This document shows, one piece after another, positions 34,668 through 45,175 of a stretch of DNA of 64,000 nucleotides (within the stretch, counting starts at the first letter, position 1; the number at the start of each line of letters is the position of its first letter). The stretch is from the NCBI GenBank assembly GCA_025504975.1, contig JANUWI010000019.1, positions 744,001 through 808,000 on the forward strand, read 5' to 3'. The notes under the pieces were generated by a model that was not told where the DNA came from, did no database searches, and saw only the letters and a list, made by a program, of their open reading frames with translations. A program made the translations under genes and the position numbers. Origin of the DNA: Plenodomus lindquistii (Eukaryota > Ascomycota > Dothideomycetes > Pleosporales > Leptosphaeriaceae).

Positions 34668-35891
34668 ATGCCGACAGACACGCCCTCCCCGCACCGCTTC
34701 CTAGCCCCTCGCGCCGCCGCACAACCCTCCAAGCTGAAGCCGCCGTCAGGCCTGCGCAACGTGCTCGCTGTACAAACACCAAAAGCCGCGATCGCGACGC
34801 GCCCGCCGCCTGACGCGCAGCTGAAAAAAGTCACACCGGCGAGACGATTCGTCCTTCCGCCGTCGCGGCCCGCACCCAGCGCCGAGACACCGGTCAAAGC
34901 CAAAGAGACGGAACCTGAGCCATGGAAAGACGCGCCTGCACAAGAGACACCACGGCCGAAACCGCGGCGCAAGTTTGAGCGCGTAGAGAGCATACAAGAT
35001 TCGTCGCAGTCTAGCGCTGTAGGAACACAGGATGACCCCAACGGCGAAGGCGTAGTCCAATCCATCGAGCAGGACGGCACCATCGACAACAACACCCACG
35101 ACGATGAAGAGGAAATGCTCTTCGCGCCTTCAAACCGCAACCACAAACGCCGCCGCATCTCCCCACCCAGCTCGCCCTCTATACGCCCAGACACCGCGCC
35201 ACAAACTCCCCTTCCATCCCACACCTCAACATCCCACCGCTTCAAGCCCCTTTCCCGCGCCCCCGGCCCCTTCGCCAGCATCGCCTCTACCTTCACCACA
35301 CCCCTACCCAACAGCCACACCACCCCCGGTCCAGCGCCAACACCAGCACCCCACCGCCCACACTTCGTCCTCCCCCCTCCACCAACATCACCTCCCAAAC
35401 CCTCCAAGCCCCTCCCAGAAATCTTCTCCCCGTCGCGCAAACACGGGAAATATATCCCAAATGGTCTGGCTTCGACGATGACGAGTTGGATCATTGAGGC
35501 TGCGGGGACGGGGTATGCGGCGCAGGAACGAGGTAGTGGAGGAGTGGTATGGGGAAGGGAACGGGACGATGGTGTGAAGGTTAGGGTGAGGGCTGATCAT
35601 GTGTCGAGGGGTGCGGTGGAGGAGGGGGGAGACGAGATGGAGTGTTTTTCGGGTAGTGTGGTGTTTGTGAGGGGGGAGGTGGATCATGAGAGGTATAATG
35701 CTTCGAGGGTGGGGAGTATTGGGGATGAAGATGGGGTGGTTAGGGTTTTGCTGGCTGGGCAGGGTGGTGCGAGGGGTTCGGGAGGGGTGAGGATAAGGAA
35801 GGGTGGGGTGGTGGGGATACGGGCACCGCTTTGGGAGGTGGACGTTAGTGGAGAGGTGTGGACTGTGGGTGTGGACTGGGTCGTACTATAA
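34668..35891 (+). CDS. hypothetical nuclear protein, disordered N-terminus and beta-rich C-terminus
   Basis: 407 aa, single exon, ATG at 34668. Residues 1-250 are Pro/Ser/Thr-rich with a basic cluster NHKRRRISPP (about 155), a likely nuclear signal. The linker reads LPEIFSPSRKHGKYIPNG. Residues 270-407 are compact. They start with LASTMTSWIIEAAGTGYA, then alternate beta strands (VKVRVRADHV, SGSVVFVRGEV, GVVRVLLAG, GGVVGIRAPLWEVDV, WTVGVDWVVL). The strand pattern ending in a hydrophobic W-V-V could be an OB fold, suggesting nucleic-acid binding, but this is inference. I recognise no named family. The nucleotide composition shifts from C-rich in the first two thirds to G-rich at the 3' end, which fits the low-complexity linker and does not break the frame. 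Confidence 0.7.
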   Translation: MPTDTPSPHRFLAPRAAAQPSKLKPPSGLRNVLAVQTPKAAIATRPPPDAQLKKVTPARRFVLPPSRPAPSAETPVKAKETEPEPWKDAPAQETPRPKPRRKFERVESIQDSSQSSAVGTQDDPNGEGVVQSIEQDGTIDNNTHDDEEEMLFAPSNRNHKRRRISPPSSPSIRPDTAPQTPLPSHTSTSHRFKPLSRAPGPFASIASTFTTPLPNSHTTPGPAPTPAPHRPHFVLPPPPTSPPKPSKPLPEIFSPSRKHGKYIPNGLASTMTSWIIEAAGTGYAAQERGSGGVVWGRERDDGVKVRVRADHVSRGAVEEGGDEMECFSGSVVFVRGEVDHERYNASRVGSIGDEDGVVRVLLAGQGGARGSGGVRIRKGGVVGIRAPLWEVDVSGEVWTVGVDWVVL

Positions 35892-36110
35892 CAAAGACAT
35901 GAAGCTGATGAGCTATGAGTATATGACTGATGATTTAGTAATCGACATATTGGTTGCGCTGCGTTCATTTCGTACGACTTTTCACCCTGAGCTGCTGACA
36001 ATATCCATGTAGATCATGTATACCCTTTTCCTTCCGCATTGTGTCGACGAGGTCCAATCACGATGCCTCCGTACCATCAAGCCCGCCATCATCCCCAGAG
36101 CGCTCATGCC

Positions 36111-36983
36111 CTATGAAGTAGGCTCCTCTTTGCTGTTGTGAAGCAAGTTGACCAGATCCTCCACAGCCATCTCACCCTTGGGCACATGGTCAATAGCCAG
36201 CTTCGCCCTGCCTATCAACTTTCGTGTGACCTCCGCGAGAAAAGTTTCATCCTGCCAGATTGTACCACCCTCTTCATCCGAGTCGACCTCCGTGTCGCTG
36301 TCATCCTTGCGCTTGCACTGCCTCTTCCTCGCCGCGAGGGTTTCGCCTTCAACATCGTCAGTAATAACATCTTAGTGCCAAAATTGCGAAGCACTCACCA
36401 TCCCTCCCACGGCTCCTCGTCCGCCTCCCCCCATCACTAACCGGCGTAGCAAGTCCTCCAACTTCCGCATTGATCCTCACAGTACCTGCCTGCTGCATCG
36501 CAGAGAAGACATCATTGACCAGCGCGCGACGGAACCTCATAGCCTGGCTGAAGTCGAAGCCTAGTGCCGTGAAATCGGGCCATGCATACTCTGAGTGCGC
36601 CTCATACCAGTTGAGCGTGTTGAGGATCTCGAGACGAGCTGAGTCTGGAGTGGGGTAAGTGCTCGGGCGGGTGTTGGCTGAGCTGAACTTGAGTGCGGCA
36701 GTGACCATCTGGATTGCCCAGTCGGCTGGCGGGGGTGTTAGTGAGGAAGGTGGTGGGGTGGATTGAGATGGTTGGGTGGTCAGAGGGAGGAGAGAATTGA
36801 CTGGTGTGATTGGGTTTGGGGTGTGAAGGCACTGCTTGCTCGAACTTGAGGCGAGCGTGTGTGTTGAATGAGATTACGCGTCGTGAGAGTGAAGCTGTGG
36901 ATTTTGAAGGCTGCACAAGGCTACGTACCAGGCTTGGTGAGCTGCCCGTGATCGTTGGACTGCGTCGGGATGATGTTAGCCAT
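36111..36983 (-). CDS. hypothetical protein, 205 aa, three exons
   Basis: Exons 36983-36929, 36725-36399 and 36346-36111. Introns are GTACGT...GCCAG (203 bp) and GTGAGT...GAAG (52 bp). Phases agree at both joins (KPA|DWAIQMV and GRDG|GETLAARKR). The protein starts MANIIPTQSNDHGQ. Its globular middle reads WAIQMVTAALKFSS, LEILNTLNWYEAHSEYAWPDF and AMRFRRALVNDVFSAMQQAG. An Arg/Gly-rich linker, an acidic DTEVDSDEEGG and a helical end LTRKLIGRAKLAID-like follow. A nuclear or chromatin role is possible from the acidic/basic patches, but no family is recognised. The second acceptor (GAAG) is weak, so the C-terminal 78 residues are less certain. Alternatively translation may run on to the stop after LRCYY. 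Confidence 0.65.
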
Positions 36984-38875
36984 TTTTGCGGTGCGCACGA
37001 CGCGAAGCTTGTGTGATTGAAGGCAGCTTGAGTGGAGTTTGTGAAGTTTTGAAATTTCCGCGATGGAGAAGTTGGTGCGCTTCGTGCCTTCCCTCTGATC
37101 GTACCCGAGACGCGTGATCTGCTGGGCGCATGTTGTCGAGGCAGACGTAGGAAGGAGCTACTATACACCTCATATTCAAACAACAGGCCATCACAATGTG
37201 CCCAGGGATTGTAAATTTTTGGGATATTGTAATCAATTTCACTGGTGTCAGGGTGAAGCGATGATAAGCTCTGGCAGCCACTGGACATAGCAGCCCTATC
37301 ACACGAACGTCGACTTCATCTTAGTCCAGTTACGTTCCCCACGGCATGGAAGAAGTGCCAAACATTGAGGTCAACTTCAGAGGCTCAGGATTGCTGGCCG
37401 CAATTTGTATGGAAATATTCGAGGTCGAGGTCTACCAACATTGACACGCAGATGGAGGTGTTGGAACAAGGTTCTGGAATCAGATTCATAGAACTATGCA
37501 TCGAGGATGAATTGAACATGTGTATATTTGTATTGTGAGAGAGCAGATGAAGTCTACATACCTGCCTACAGTTACATCTGCAGATTAAGATGAGGCTCTC
37601 ACATTGTCGTATGCTCAAGTGTGGTCACTGCCCAGTCGTACAGAACTGCCGCTGATTAAGGCTCGAGTCACGGAGGAACTTGCACAGCCTAGTTCAAGTT
37701 GAAGCCTCATGGCTTCGGAGACCAGCACCCAATCGAGTCTAACGGCAGGCGTTTAGCAGATCGTCAAAACAACGCGGTTAGGTATATGATACTTAGACCG
37801 AAGTAGACCTTTCACCTGTTGTTCAAAATCAGTATGCTCGCTGTCCGCCTGCCAGCCAGTACATGGAAGTGTTGTATTTCGCACAGTGAGTGTAGCGGTT
37901 GGTCGAGATGATTGAGGCCCCTCGTGAGCCTGCTATGTCTGTGCTGCGTACTATGGAGGTATTCGCATGTGAAACCCAGAAGGAAGAGTTTCAGATAGAC
38001 AATGTCCACATGCGTCGTTCCATCGAACCCAGGTCCGCGGCGCAAGTTTTCACATGGCGATCAAATGTCACAAAGCCAAGGCCGACACTCAGGGGGCCTT
38101 GTCAACCCCGCCCCCCGAAGATTACCCCGACACATCCCCCGCCATCCCACAGCTTGAGCCTTGCAAAATGGCGATCTCGCAGTCGTGTCGCAAATCATCG
38201 TCAGCGGAGCTCCAGATCCCATCCTGACCAAGCCTTTTACATCTGCCGATAGATAGTACCGTACTACTGAGACGACCGTTTCGATCTGTCCTGCCATGTA
38301 CGCCAGCCTCGCGCATCATCGGACCACGTGCGCCTGAAAACCTTCCACCAACAAGCTCACGGTGTGGCTTTTGGGCGTTCTGCGATCGACGGCGCCATCC
38401 CGTTGTCGTGCATACTCGCGCAAATGTGGTCAGCTAATGATGCGTCATTCACGTTGCAATCCAGCGAAGCATGCCTCGGCATGCCTTTTGTGTGGAATGT
38501 GTGCGACCGTTGAACTAGGGCGTATGCCAGGCTAAGGCATATTAGGGAGGTATATACCCGGCACTACCAATGAGAGCCTCCCAATGATGATGTACATCGA
38601 ATCAGGTCCAAGGACCGTGATGCGGGACAGATGAGGATGCTTGAAGTGTCAAATGCAACGTCTACTAGGATCAGTGAGCTCGTACCATGGATGCGTGCAG
38701 GATGAACACCTCGAGAAAAACTGGGTAAAGGATGATCAAAACCTGGGGACACCCCGCTTCTCCACTGTCTCTCCATTTTTCCCCAGTCTTTTCGTGTCCC
38801 AATTTTTTGTTTGAACCAGGCTTCGAAATATATCGTATGCAGACGCATCAGATCTGAATAGCACGGCGCACAAAA
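36984..38875. other. long intergenic region upstream of the sugar transporter
   Basis: 1.9 kb without a supported gene. Short ORFs on both strands have no features. The proximal 800 bp carries several CreA-like GC boxes, listed separately. Confidence 0.5.
38106..38757. promoter_or_regulatory. candidate CreA/Cre1 carbon-repression sites
   Basis: Matches to 5'-SYGGRG-3' in either orientation: CCCCGC at 38106-38111, 38137-38142 and 38752-38757, and CTGGGG at 38743-38748. The last two are a close pair about 120 bp before the transporter ATG; close pairs are the functional form in Aspergillus. The motif is short, so chance matches are expected. Confidence 0.3.
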
Positions 38876-40608
38876 ATGGCGAACAACGATGCAGCTCTGG
38901 CTGCGAGCCAGCCGCGCTTCATGGGCATGCGTGGTCGACCGCTAGATTTGATGGTCTCAGTGATCGCCACCACGGGTTTCTTGCTCTTTGGCTACGACCG
39001 TAGGTGTAATTCGGCGTTCAGGATATGCATGCTGACATGTTGTAGAGGGTGTAATGTCGGGCATCATCTCCGCGGAACCTTTCATGAGTTACTTCCCTGA
39101 GACCTACAACAATTCCACATGGCAGGGCTTCGTCACGGCAATCTACGAGATTGGATGCCTGTTTGGCGCTATAGGCATGCTCGTCTTTGGTGATGCGCTC
39201 GGGCGTCGCAAAGGCATCATCATTGGCGCTGGGATTATGATCCTCGGAGCAGTGATCCAGGTCACAGCATTCAAAGGCCACAACGCAACCGCACAATTCA
39301 TCATCGGTCGTGTAGTGACTGGTGTGGGAAATGGGATGAACACAGCGACCATCCCGACATACCAAGCTGAGTGTTCGCGGACGAAGAATCATGGTCTTCT
39401 CATCTGTATCGAGGGCGGTATCATTGCCTTTGGTACGCTAATCGCTTACTGGATCGACTTTGGTTGTTCCTACGGCTCAGACCAATTTTCATGGCGCTTC
39501 CCCATCGCCTTCCAGTGCTTCTTCGCCCTCATTGTCCTCCTTGGCATGATTTGGCTACCCGAATCTCCTCGCTGGCTTCTCACCAAAGACCGTCATGAGG
39601 ATGCCGCCAAGGTCATTGCAGCGCTCCGTGGCCACAACATCGATGACGAGGAGACTCGGTTCGAAGCTCACATCATCATGGACAGTATCCGTGCCTCAGG
39701 CCACAAGGGTGGTATCACACCATTCAGCGCACTCTTCACAAACGGAAAAACGCAACACTTCCGACGAATGATGCTCGGAGCATCTTCCCAGTTAATGCAG
39801 CAAATCGGAGGTTGTAACGCTGTAATTTACTACTTCCCGTTGCTGTTCGAGAACTCAATTGGTGCTTCACATGATCTCTCGCTTCTTCTCGGTGGCGTCA
39901 ATATGATAGTATATTCGATCTTCGCGACGACTTCCTGGTTCATTATTGAGCGTACTGGGCGCAGAAAGCTCTTCCTTATTGGAACGTGGGGCCAAGGACT
40001 CTCCATGGTGCTCGTCTTCGCAGCACTCATCCCTGGCACGAAGAGCGCAGCCAAGGGAGCAGCTGTGGGATTGTTTACTTATATCGCGTTCTTTGCAGCG
40101 ACTTGGTTGCCTCTGCCGTGGTTGTACCCGGCGGAAGTCAACCCGCTGAAGACCCGCGGCAAAGCCAACGCCGTATCAACGTATGTACCCATTTACCACC
40201 CCCAACACCTTTACAGACTCCATACTAACGTCCGAAAGTTGTACAAATTGGTTGAGTAATTTTGTGGTCGTAATGATAACACCCATCATGATCTCCAATA
40301 TTGGTTGGGGAACATATCTCTTCTTCGCCGCGATGAATGCTTGCTTCCTACCATTCATCCACCTATTCTACCCGGAGACTAAGCAGCGCAGCTTGGAAGA
40401 GATCGATCTCATCTTCGCGAAAGGTCATCTGGAGAATATGAGTTATGTCAAGGCGGCAAAGGAATTGCCGTTCTTGGATCCAAGGGGTATCGAGCAGATG
40501 CAAAGGCAGTATGGTTTCTTTGACGATGAGGACGAGGATGGCGTGTTTATTGACGGACCGGGAGAGAAGAAAGAGGAGGCTACTGTTATTGACACTGTAA
40601 GGGTGTAA
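38876..40608 (+). CDS. MFS sugar transporter
   Basis: 542 aa in three exons, 38876-38999, 39046-40180 and 40239-40608. Intron 1 (GTAGGT...TTGTAG) joins to make LFGYDQGVMSG, the hallmark of fungal hexose-type transporters; intron 2 is GTATGT...GAAAG. Twelve TM helices are expected. Family motifs are GDALGRRKG after TM2, GRVVTGVGNGMNTATIP, PESPRWLLTKDR before the central loop, QQIGGCNAVIYYFPLLF in TM7 and FYPETKQRSLEEID after TM12. PF00083, plasma-membrane proton-coupled or facilitated sugar uptake; specificity (hexose, pentose, polyol) cannot be read. The acidic DDEDEDG tail is unremarkable. Upstream GC boxes hint at carbon repression. Confidence 0.95.
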
Positions 40609-41039
40609 TGGTGGATGGTGACACACGGGCATGTTGGTGCACTCACAGGTGCGACGACACCAAGCACCAACGATTTATAGTGTGATCACCTTTCAGCTGA
40701 TGACGCAAGTCTGCGAACACGGCTACCGTCACGATAAATGGAGGTGGACAATATGGTCAGGTACTGCATGTATACACCAAGCTAGTCGTCAGATGTTCGA
40801 GATGATACTCGCTTCCCCAAAATTTTGCGACACGCGAGCGACCCTACCACTAAATTTTCACGTATTTATCAAGTCCGTATACCACCGATAACACATGATG
40901 CGTAAGACTATATAGCAGCAAGGAGACCACAAAGGCACTCCGAACTGCGATAGCACCTTCTCCCTGGATCGCAAAGAATACAGGTGATATCCAAGGCCTT
41001 TTGTAAGGTCTCAAAACTTATCGCGCCGATGACGATGAG
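40609..41039. other. intergenic
   Basis: About 430 bp between the sugar transporter stop and the first relic copy of the 41.5-44.4 kb family. Nothing recognised. Confidence 0.45.
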
Positions 41040-41059
41040 CGGGGACCTGGTGTTGAGGT

Positions 41060-41460
41060 CATAGCATGACGAGTACGAGAAAGATCGCGTCCTATGGACA
41101 GATGCGGAGCGGAGCGGCTGCTGTTCGTCGTCTGACAAATTGAAGATAACGTCTGCCTAGGCGGATTTAACCAGCACAGTCTACCTAAACTACCTTGTTC
41201 TAGTCCTGACAGAGCGCCTTAGCTATAGACTCTAACTCTAAATATAGAGATTTAATATTTATTCTAATAACATTAGTAAACTATAATTCTACTAGAAATT
41301 CTAGATATAGCTATTATACTACTAATAAATTTATAACTATACTATTTATCAAAAATATTGTACAGTTTTATAAATTTAGTAGTAAATACTATATATTCTT
41401 TTTATAATTTTTATTAGTTATACTGCTAATTACTTTATTAGTAGGGCGGTGTTATAGCAA
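41060..41460 (+). pseudogene. AT-mutated fragment of the 41.5-44.4 kb gene family (copy A)
   Basis: From about 41080 to 41250 the plus strand aligns by eye with 43185-43350 of the neighbouring gene. Shared words include GATCGCGTCC, TGGACAGATGCGGA, GGCGGATT and CCTAAACTACC. Many differences are C-to-T or G-to-A (for example CCGCCCCGGCGG there against CTGCCTAGGCGG here). From about 41235 the sequence becomes very AT-rich, as expected of a heavily RIP-mutated continuation. Same orientation as the main copy. No reading frame survives. Confidence 0.7.
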
Positions 41461-44160
41461 GTTAGTGACAGTTAAAAGATGATTCACAATCCCTCTTTTG
41501 ACCTTGCAACCCTCGGGTACACACATTACGGCCAACGAAAACAAGTGTGGTCAGGTCGCAGATCATTCTACAATAAAGGGACGCATTCATACACTACGAC
41601 GAACACACAGGTCAAGAGTTTCCCTGCTATCTGGGCCCTGCCACAGAACACGAAAGGCAGATCTGATTATAAAGAGGAGAACCATTCCCTCTACCTCGAG
41701 CTTCTCATGCCATTCAAGGCCATCGATATCACCAAGGTTGACGAGCTTGAAGACCTCGATGGTTATTCCATATTCAACACCAATGAGCGCAACTCCGATG
41801 CCAAAGCAAAGCGAGCTGCTTCTAGAGCCGCCGAGCATATATCATTTAGCATGGTCGGTTACATTGGTCCGCTCCAGGCACTCCGGAATATGTTCGAAGA
41901 ATACCGGAAATCGTACTTGATTCTCGATCGTCAAGAGGAACACGGTGGCGGGAAGATCTCGCGGGGGTTCAGAGGCCCGTACAATAAACATCTTGTGTGG
42001 GTCCGGCCAGTCACTCGACACAAGACTACGTTCAGGTTGTCTACGGCGATCCTTCGTGATCTCGGGATGATCAACGATACTGGGACCGTAGAGATACCCC
42101 AGAGCTACCACATGACCGTCAACGTCAGAGATCGCCCATGCTTGGCATACATCCAGCAGACATCGCATGATGTTATCGCTAGTGGCGGCGGAACCATGCA
42201 AGCAGTTTTTGCTGCAAATCAGACTGCAGAATACATCGAGCGCGGCTTTCTCACTAAATCAGACGTCCTTGCAGCATATTGCAAATGCGAAGACTCAGAT
42301 ATGCAAGCAGCAACTGAGCATGTCTGCATGACGTGTTACACCACCCGGATGTTCTCTGACATGAGTATCAGATTAACCGACAACGGCGTCCTGATTGAAT
42401 GTCATGGTTGCAGTTCACGGTCGTCGTCATCTGCTCAGCGGACATGGTGGTTTGACGTTGAGCATGCGCTTCGTCGAAGCATCCAAACAATGGCGTTTAG
42501 AGACGCAAATGTTCTCTGATTGCGATGAGATCGAGAAGTCCGCTATTTTCGACTACCTCACTTACTAGTTCACTTCGGCTCTTGATCCCAAAATTTGGAG
42601 AGATGGTTACTCCAATACCGATGTCTCTATTACGAACGCGACATACCCGCTAGAATGGAACGTTGACTTACGCCTCGCCGTTCTCCATCCACATGTGTTA
42701 TCAGTGGAAAAGGTACACAGCCGATATCTGCGGCTAGACGGCACGGTTATGCTGCATTGCGTCAAGAACGTTATTTTGACAAAGAATTGTCTTAACCTCT
42801 TGAAAGCGAACAGCCCCCCATTTTTCCTGGCTATCATTCGAGCCTGCGTCTTGCTCTCTCTGGCCGTCCGCGATCGACCCCCCTGCTTCGGTTACTATGA
42901 AAACAAGGTTGACGAATGGCGGGTCATCGAGAGGGTATGCTCAGATCTGAACTACGAGATTAAGCGCTAACATGTTGTTACAGGCAATGGACAACCTAAG
43001 GATGATCGAGATACTAAGTCCCCTCTCCCGCCGGGAACGTATCAGAGATGCGCCAACCCCCACTGAATTCAAATCTGTACAAGCGATGGAGCGATGTGGA
43101 ATTTGGGATAGCGTCAGCCTACCGAAGCGAAATGTTCAGCGCGCGTTTCGGACTTGCGGCGAAATGTTCACCGACACAGAATACGAAAAGGATCGCGTCC
43201 CGTGGACAGATGCGGAATGGCAGCAATTGCTATGCGTCGTCCAACAGATCGAATATGACGTCCGCCCCGGCGGATTCAACCAACACGGGTTGCCTAAACT
43301 ACCACGTTGTGGCCGTGACGGAGCGCCTTGGCTGTGGAGACTCGACGGTCGTTCCAGCGATGTTGGCAAGCTCTACTTCCACCAAGAGTTTCGAGCACGG
43401 CTGCACACAATGGACACGAAATGTGACAGCCATCATACCACCAATGAGTCGGCAGCCACGCTGTTCATTAAGGATGTTGTCCAGTTCTACGAATCTGGCG
43501 GAAAATGCCATATGTTTGGCATGATCCTGACGCCATTTGTTGGTCACGTCGCCAATTACTCCATCGGCAGAGCGGTGTTTCAGCAAGTCGGTTACGGTAC
43601 TCAGAAGCTCATAAACCAAGCGATCACACGAGAACGGGGTGCACTGTTCTCTTCCCGACAGACATCTACGAGCACTATGACATAAATCGTCGGACAATCA
43701 TCTTCAAGTCGTGGAAGGCCAATAGATTTCGCTTCAACTATCCTGTTTCGTTATTTCTCCTCGAACTGCTGATCAACACGGTCAAGGAACTGCCTGCGCA
43801 GACAATATACTACGACAAAATGAGAAGCCTGTCGGAACATGCAGAAGTCCCCATGCCAACAACGTACAGAGATCTAGCGAAATGAGCCATGGCGATCAGT
43901 CGAGGCTGCGTTGTTGGACTTGCACCTGAAGCCAATAATGCAAACTATGGCTTCCAATTCGAAGATCCGGAAACGCTTGCATTGAACAACTTCAGGCACG
44001 AGGTCGAGGAGATTTGCAAGGAGCAACCCACGGCGATAGAGAACCCAGTGCTTGCAATCTCTAAGGCATCAGAGGCATCTACCCTCAAGTCTTGACAGCA
44101 AGTCCAGGACTGGAAGACAATGGGCGAAACACTAGTAGAGAAGGCTGGTGGCGGGCCTGA

Positions 44161-44321
44161 ATGGCGTATAGGCTGGCAAATGGGTAGGGTATACCCAGAG
44201 GTTGGGTACGGGTTGGGTTACGTTGGCCCGAGCGTGGGTTGGGGTTGGGTTGGGGTTGGGTCTTATGTAAGCTAACCCAACCCCGACCCCAGTCCTACCC
44301 ATTTGCCAGCCTAATGGCGTA
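44161..44321. mobile_element. 145-bp hAT-like MITE with 8-bp target site duplication
   Basis: The element 44169-44313 has perfect 20-bp inverted termini (TAGGCTGGCAAATGGGTAGG and its reverse complement) and is flanked on both sides by ATGGCGTA (44161-44168 and 44314-44321). An 8-bp duplication and TAG-type ends are hallmarks of hAT elements. No coding capacity, so non-autonomous. The interior is built of GGGTTGGGG-type repeats. Confidence 0.9.
44236..44260 (+). repeat. G-run array with quadruplex potential inside the MITE
   Basis: Five runs of three or four G, each separated by exactly TT, in 25 bp; a perfect intramolecular G-quadruplex motif. More G runs lie upstream at about 44200-44218, and complementary C runs lie at 44277-44290. 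Confidence 0.85.
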
Positions 44322-44454
44322 CATGGCTTGAGACAGCGGTTCTGACAATGATGCAAGCCTGATTGTGGGAAGATTTAAAGGAATAACAGTTTGTTGTTCG
44401 ATGCGACGCCGCAGAATTACGGCGTAACTATATACCTACAACCATAGAGTCTGC

Positions 44455-44830
44455 TCGATCTAATCAAGTGTCACGGTTGCAGCTCACGCTACGCCTCTCT
44501 TTCTCAGTGGGCATGGTGTTTCAACGCAGAACATGCCCTTCGTTGCAGCATTCATCAATGTCAGAGCACGACGTCCGACGACGCCACCGCAGAAATACTT
44601 GAGTACTTATGGGCACGAAGCCTGACAATCGAATGGCATTCAGAAATGCACAATATGTCTCCAATTGCGATGAGACCAAGAAGTCTGCGATATTAGACTT
44701 CCTCACCTACCAGTCTACTTCCGCAGTTGATCTGAAACTTTGGAAACACGATTGTTTATGACGGAATATCTCCATCACGGATGCTACGTACCCACACAAC
44801 CGGAACGTTGATCCACACCTTGCTTGATGG
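44455..44830 (+). pseudogene. diverged fragment of the same gene family (copy C)
   Basis: Aligns by eye with 42390-42695 of the main copy. The encoded CHGCSSR motif and the EHALR segment are shared. The stretch NCDETKKSAILDFLTYQSTS matches CDEIEKSAIFDYLTY*FTS of the main copy. ITDATYP matches ITNATYP. Copy C has CAG where the main copy has the TAG stop, but carries its own stop in the following segment (before RNISITDATYP) and an insertion of about 90 bp after the Cys motif. Homology fades near 44830. Confidence 0.7.
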
Positions 44831-45010
44831 TATCTTAGGCCGTGTATTCCTAGTGAGGGAGATCTCAGCTCGCATACGCCATTCTCGCGGTATCATGGGT
44901 GTGGACCAACATACACTTTCACAATAACTCATCATGTGTCTTGCGAATTGTGGAAGAGGAATTAGACATTTTCGTCATCGCTACCGGTGCTATCATGACG
45001 CTGGGGTATC

Positions 45011-45101
45011 TACGAAGGAGCTCGTTTTTTTTTTTTAGTTGTAGGGTCTGCGCTTATTTTGGTGATTGGGTACAACTCAAAAAAACACGAGCTCCTTCGT
45101 A
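45011..45101. mobile_element. short mariner-like MITE, copy B
   Basis: 91-bp hairpin: TACGAAGGAGCTCGT at the left and its perfect inverted copy at the right end, followed inward by T/A tracts and a second inverted pair AGTTGTA/TACAACT. It begins and ends with TA, the target of Tc1/mariner elements. Termini match copy A at 13106-13186. No coding capacity. Confidence 0.75.
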
Positions 45102-45175
45102 CATGCTGAAAAGCGTGACTCAGTCTGGCAATCCGAGACCGAAATGACTACCACACCAACTTTGCGCGACAGCGT

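Larger units (their letters stand above)
41479..44362 (+). pseudogene. broken unknown gene (main copy) with frameshifts, nonsense codons and a MITE insertion
   Basis: An intact 346-codon N-terminal ORF (41479-42519, ATG start) is followed by coding sequence in other frames: 42509-42934, then a canonical intron (GTATGC...GCTAAC...TTACAG, 42935-42983) joining RVIER|AMDNL, 42984-43640, 43640-43882, 43886-44092 and 44096-44362. Lesions seen are a frame change near 42510, TAG at 42566-42568, a frame change near 43640, TGA at 43883-43885 and TGA at 44093-44095. A 145-bp hAT-like MITE is inserted at 44168; removing it and one target copy restores the reading PEWRTWLETAVLT. The protein has a Cys cluster with zinc-ribbon spacing (CKCEDSD, CMTCYTTRM, CHGCSSR; about residues 275-325). 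No known family is recognised. The first ORF may still be expressed. Fragments of two more copies flank it. Confidence 0.7.

Noticed and set aside
34643..35494. 283-residue minus ORF
   Set aside because: Gly/Arg/Ser-rich shadow of the single-exon plus gene at 34668-35891; no features and unusual composition.
44190..44290. Interstitial telomere repeat
   Set aside because: The units are GGGTTGGGG and not TTAGGG, and they lie wholly inside an element with inverted ends and target duplication.
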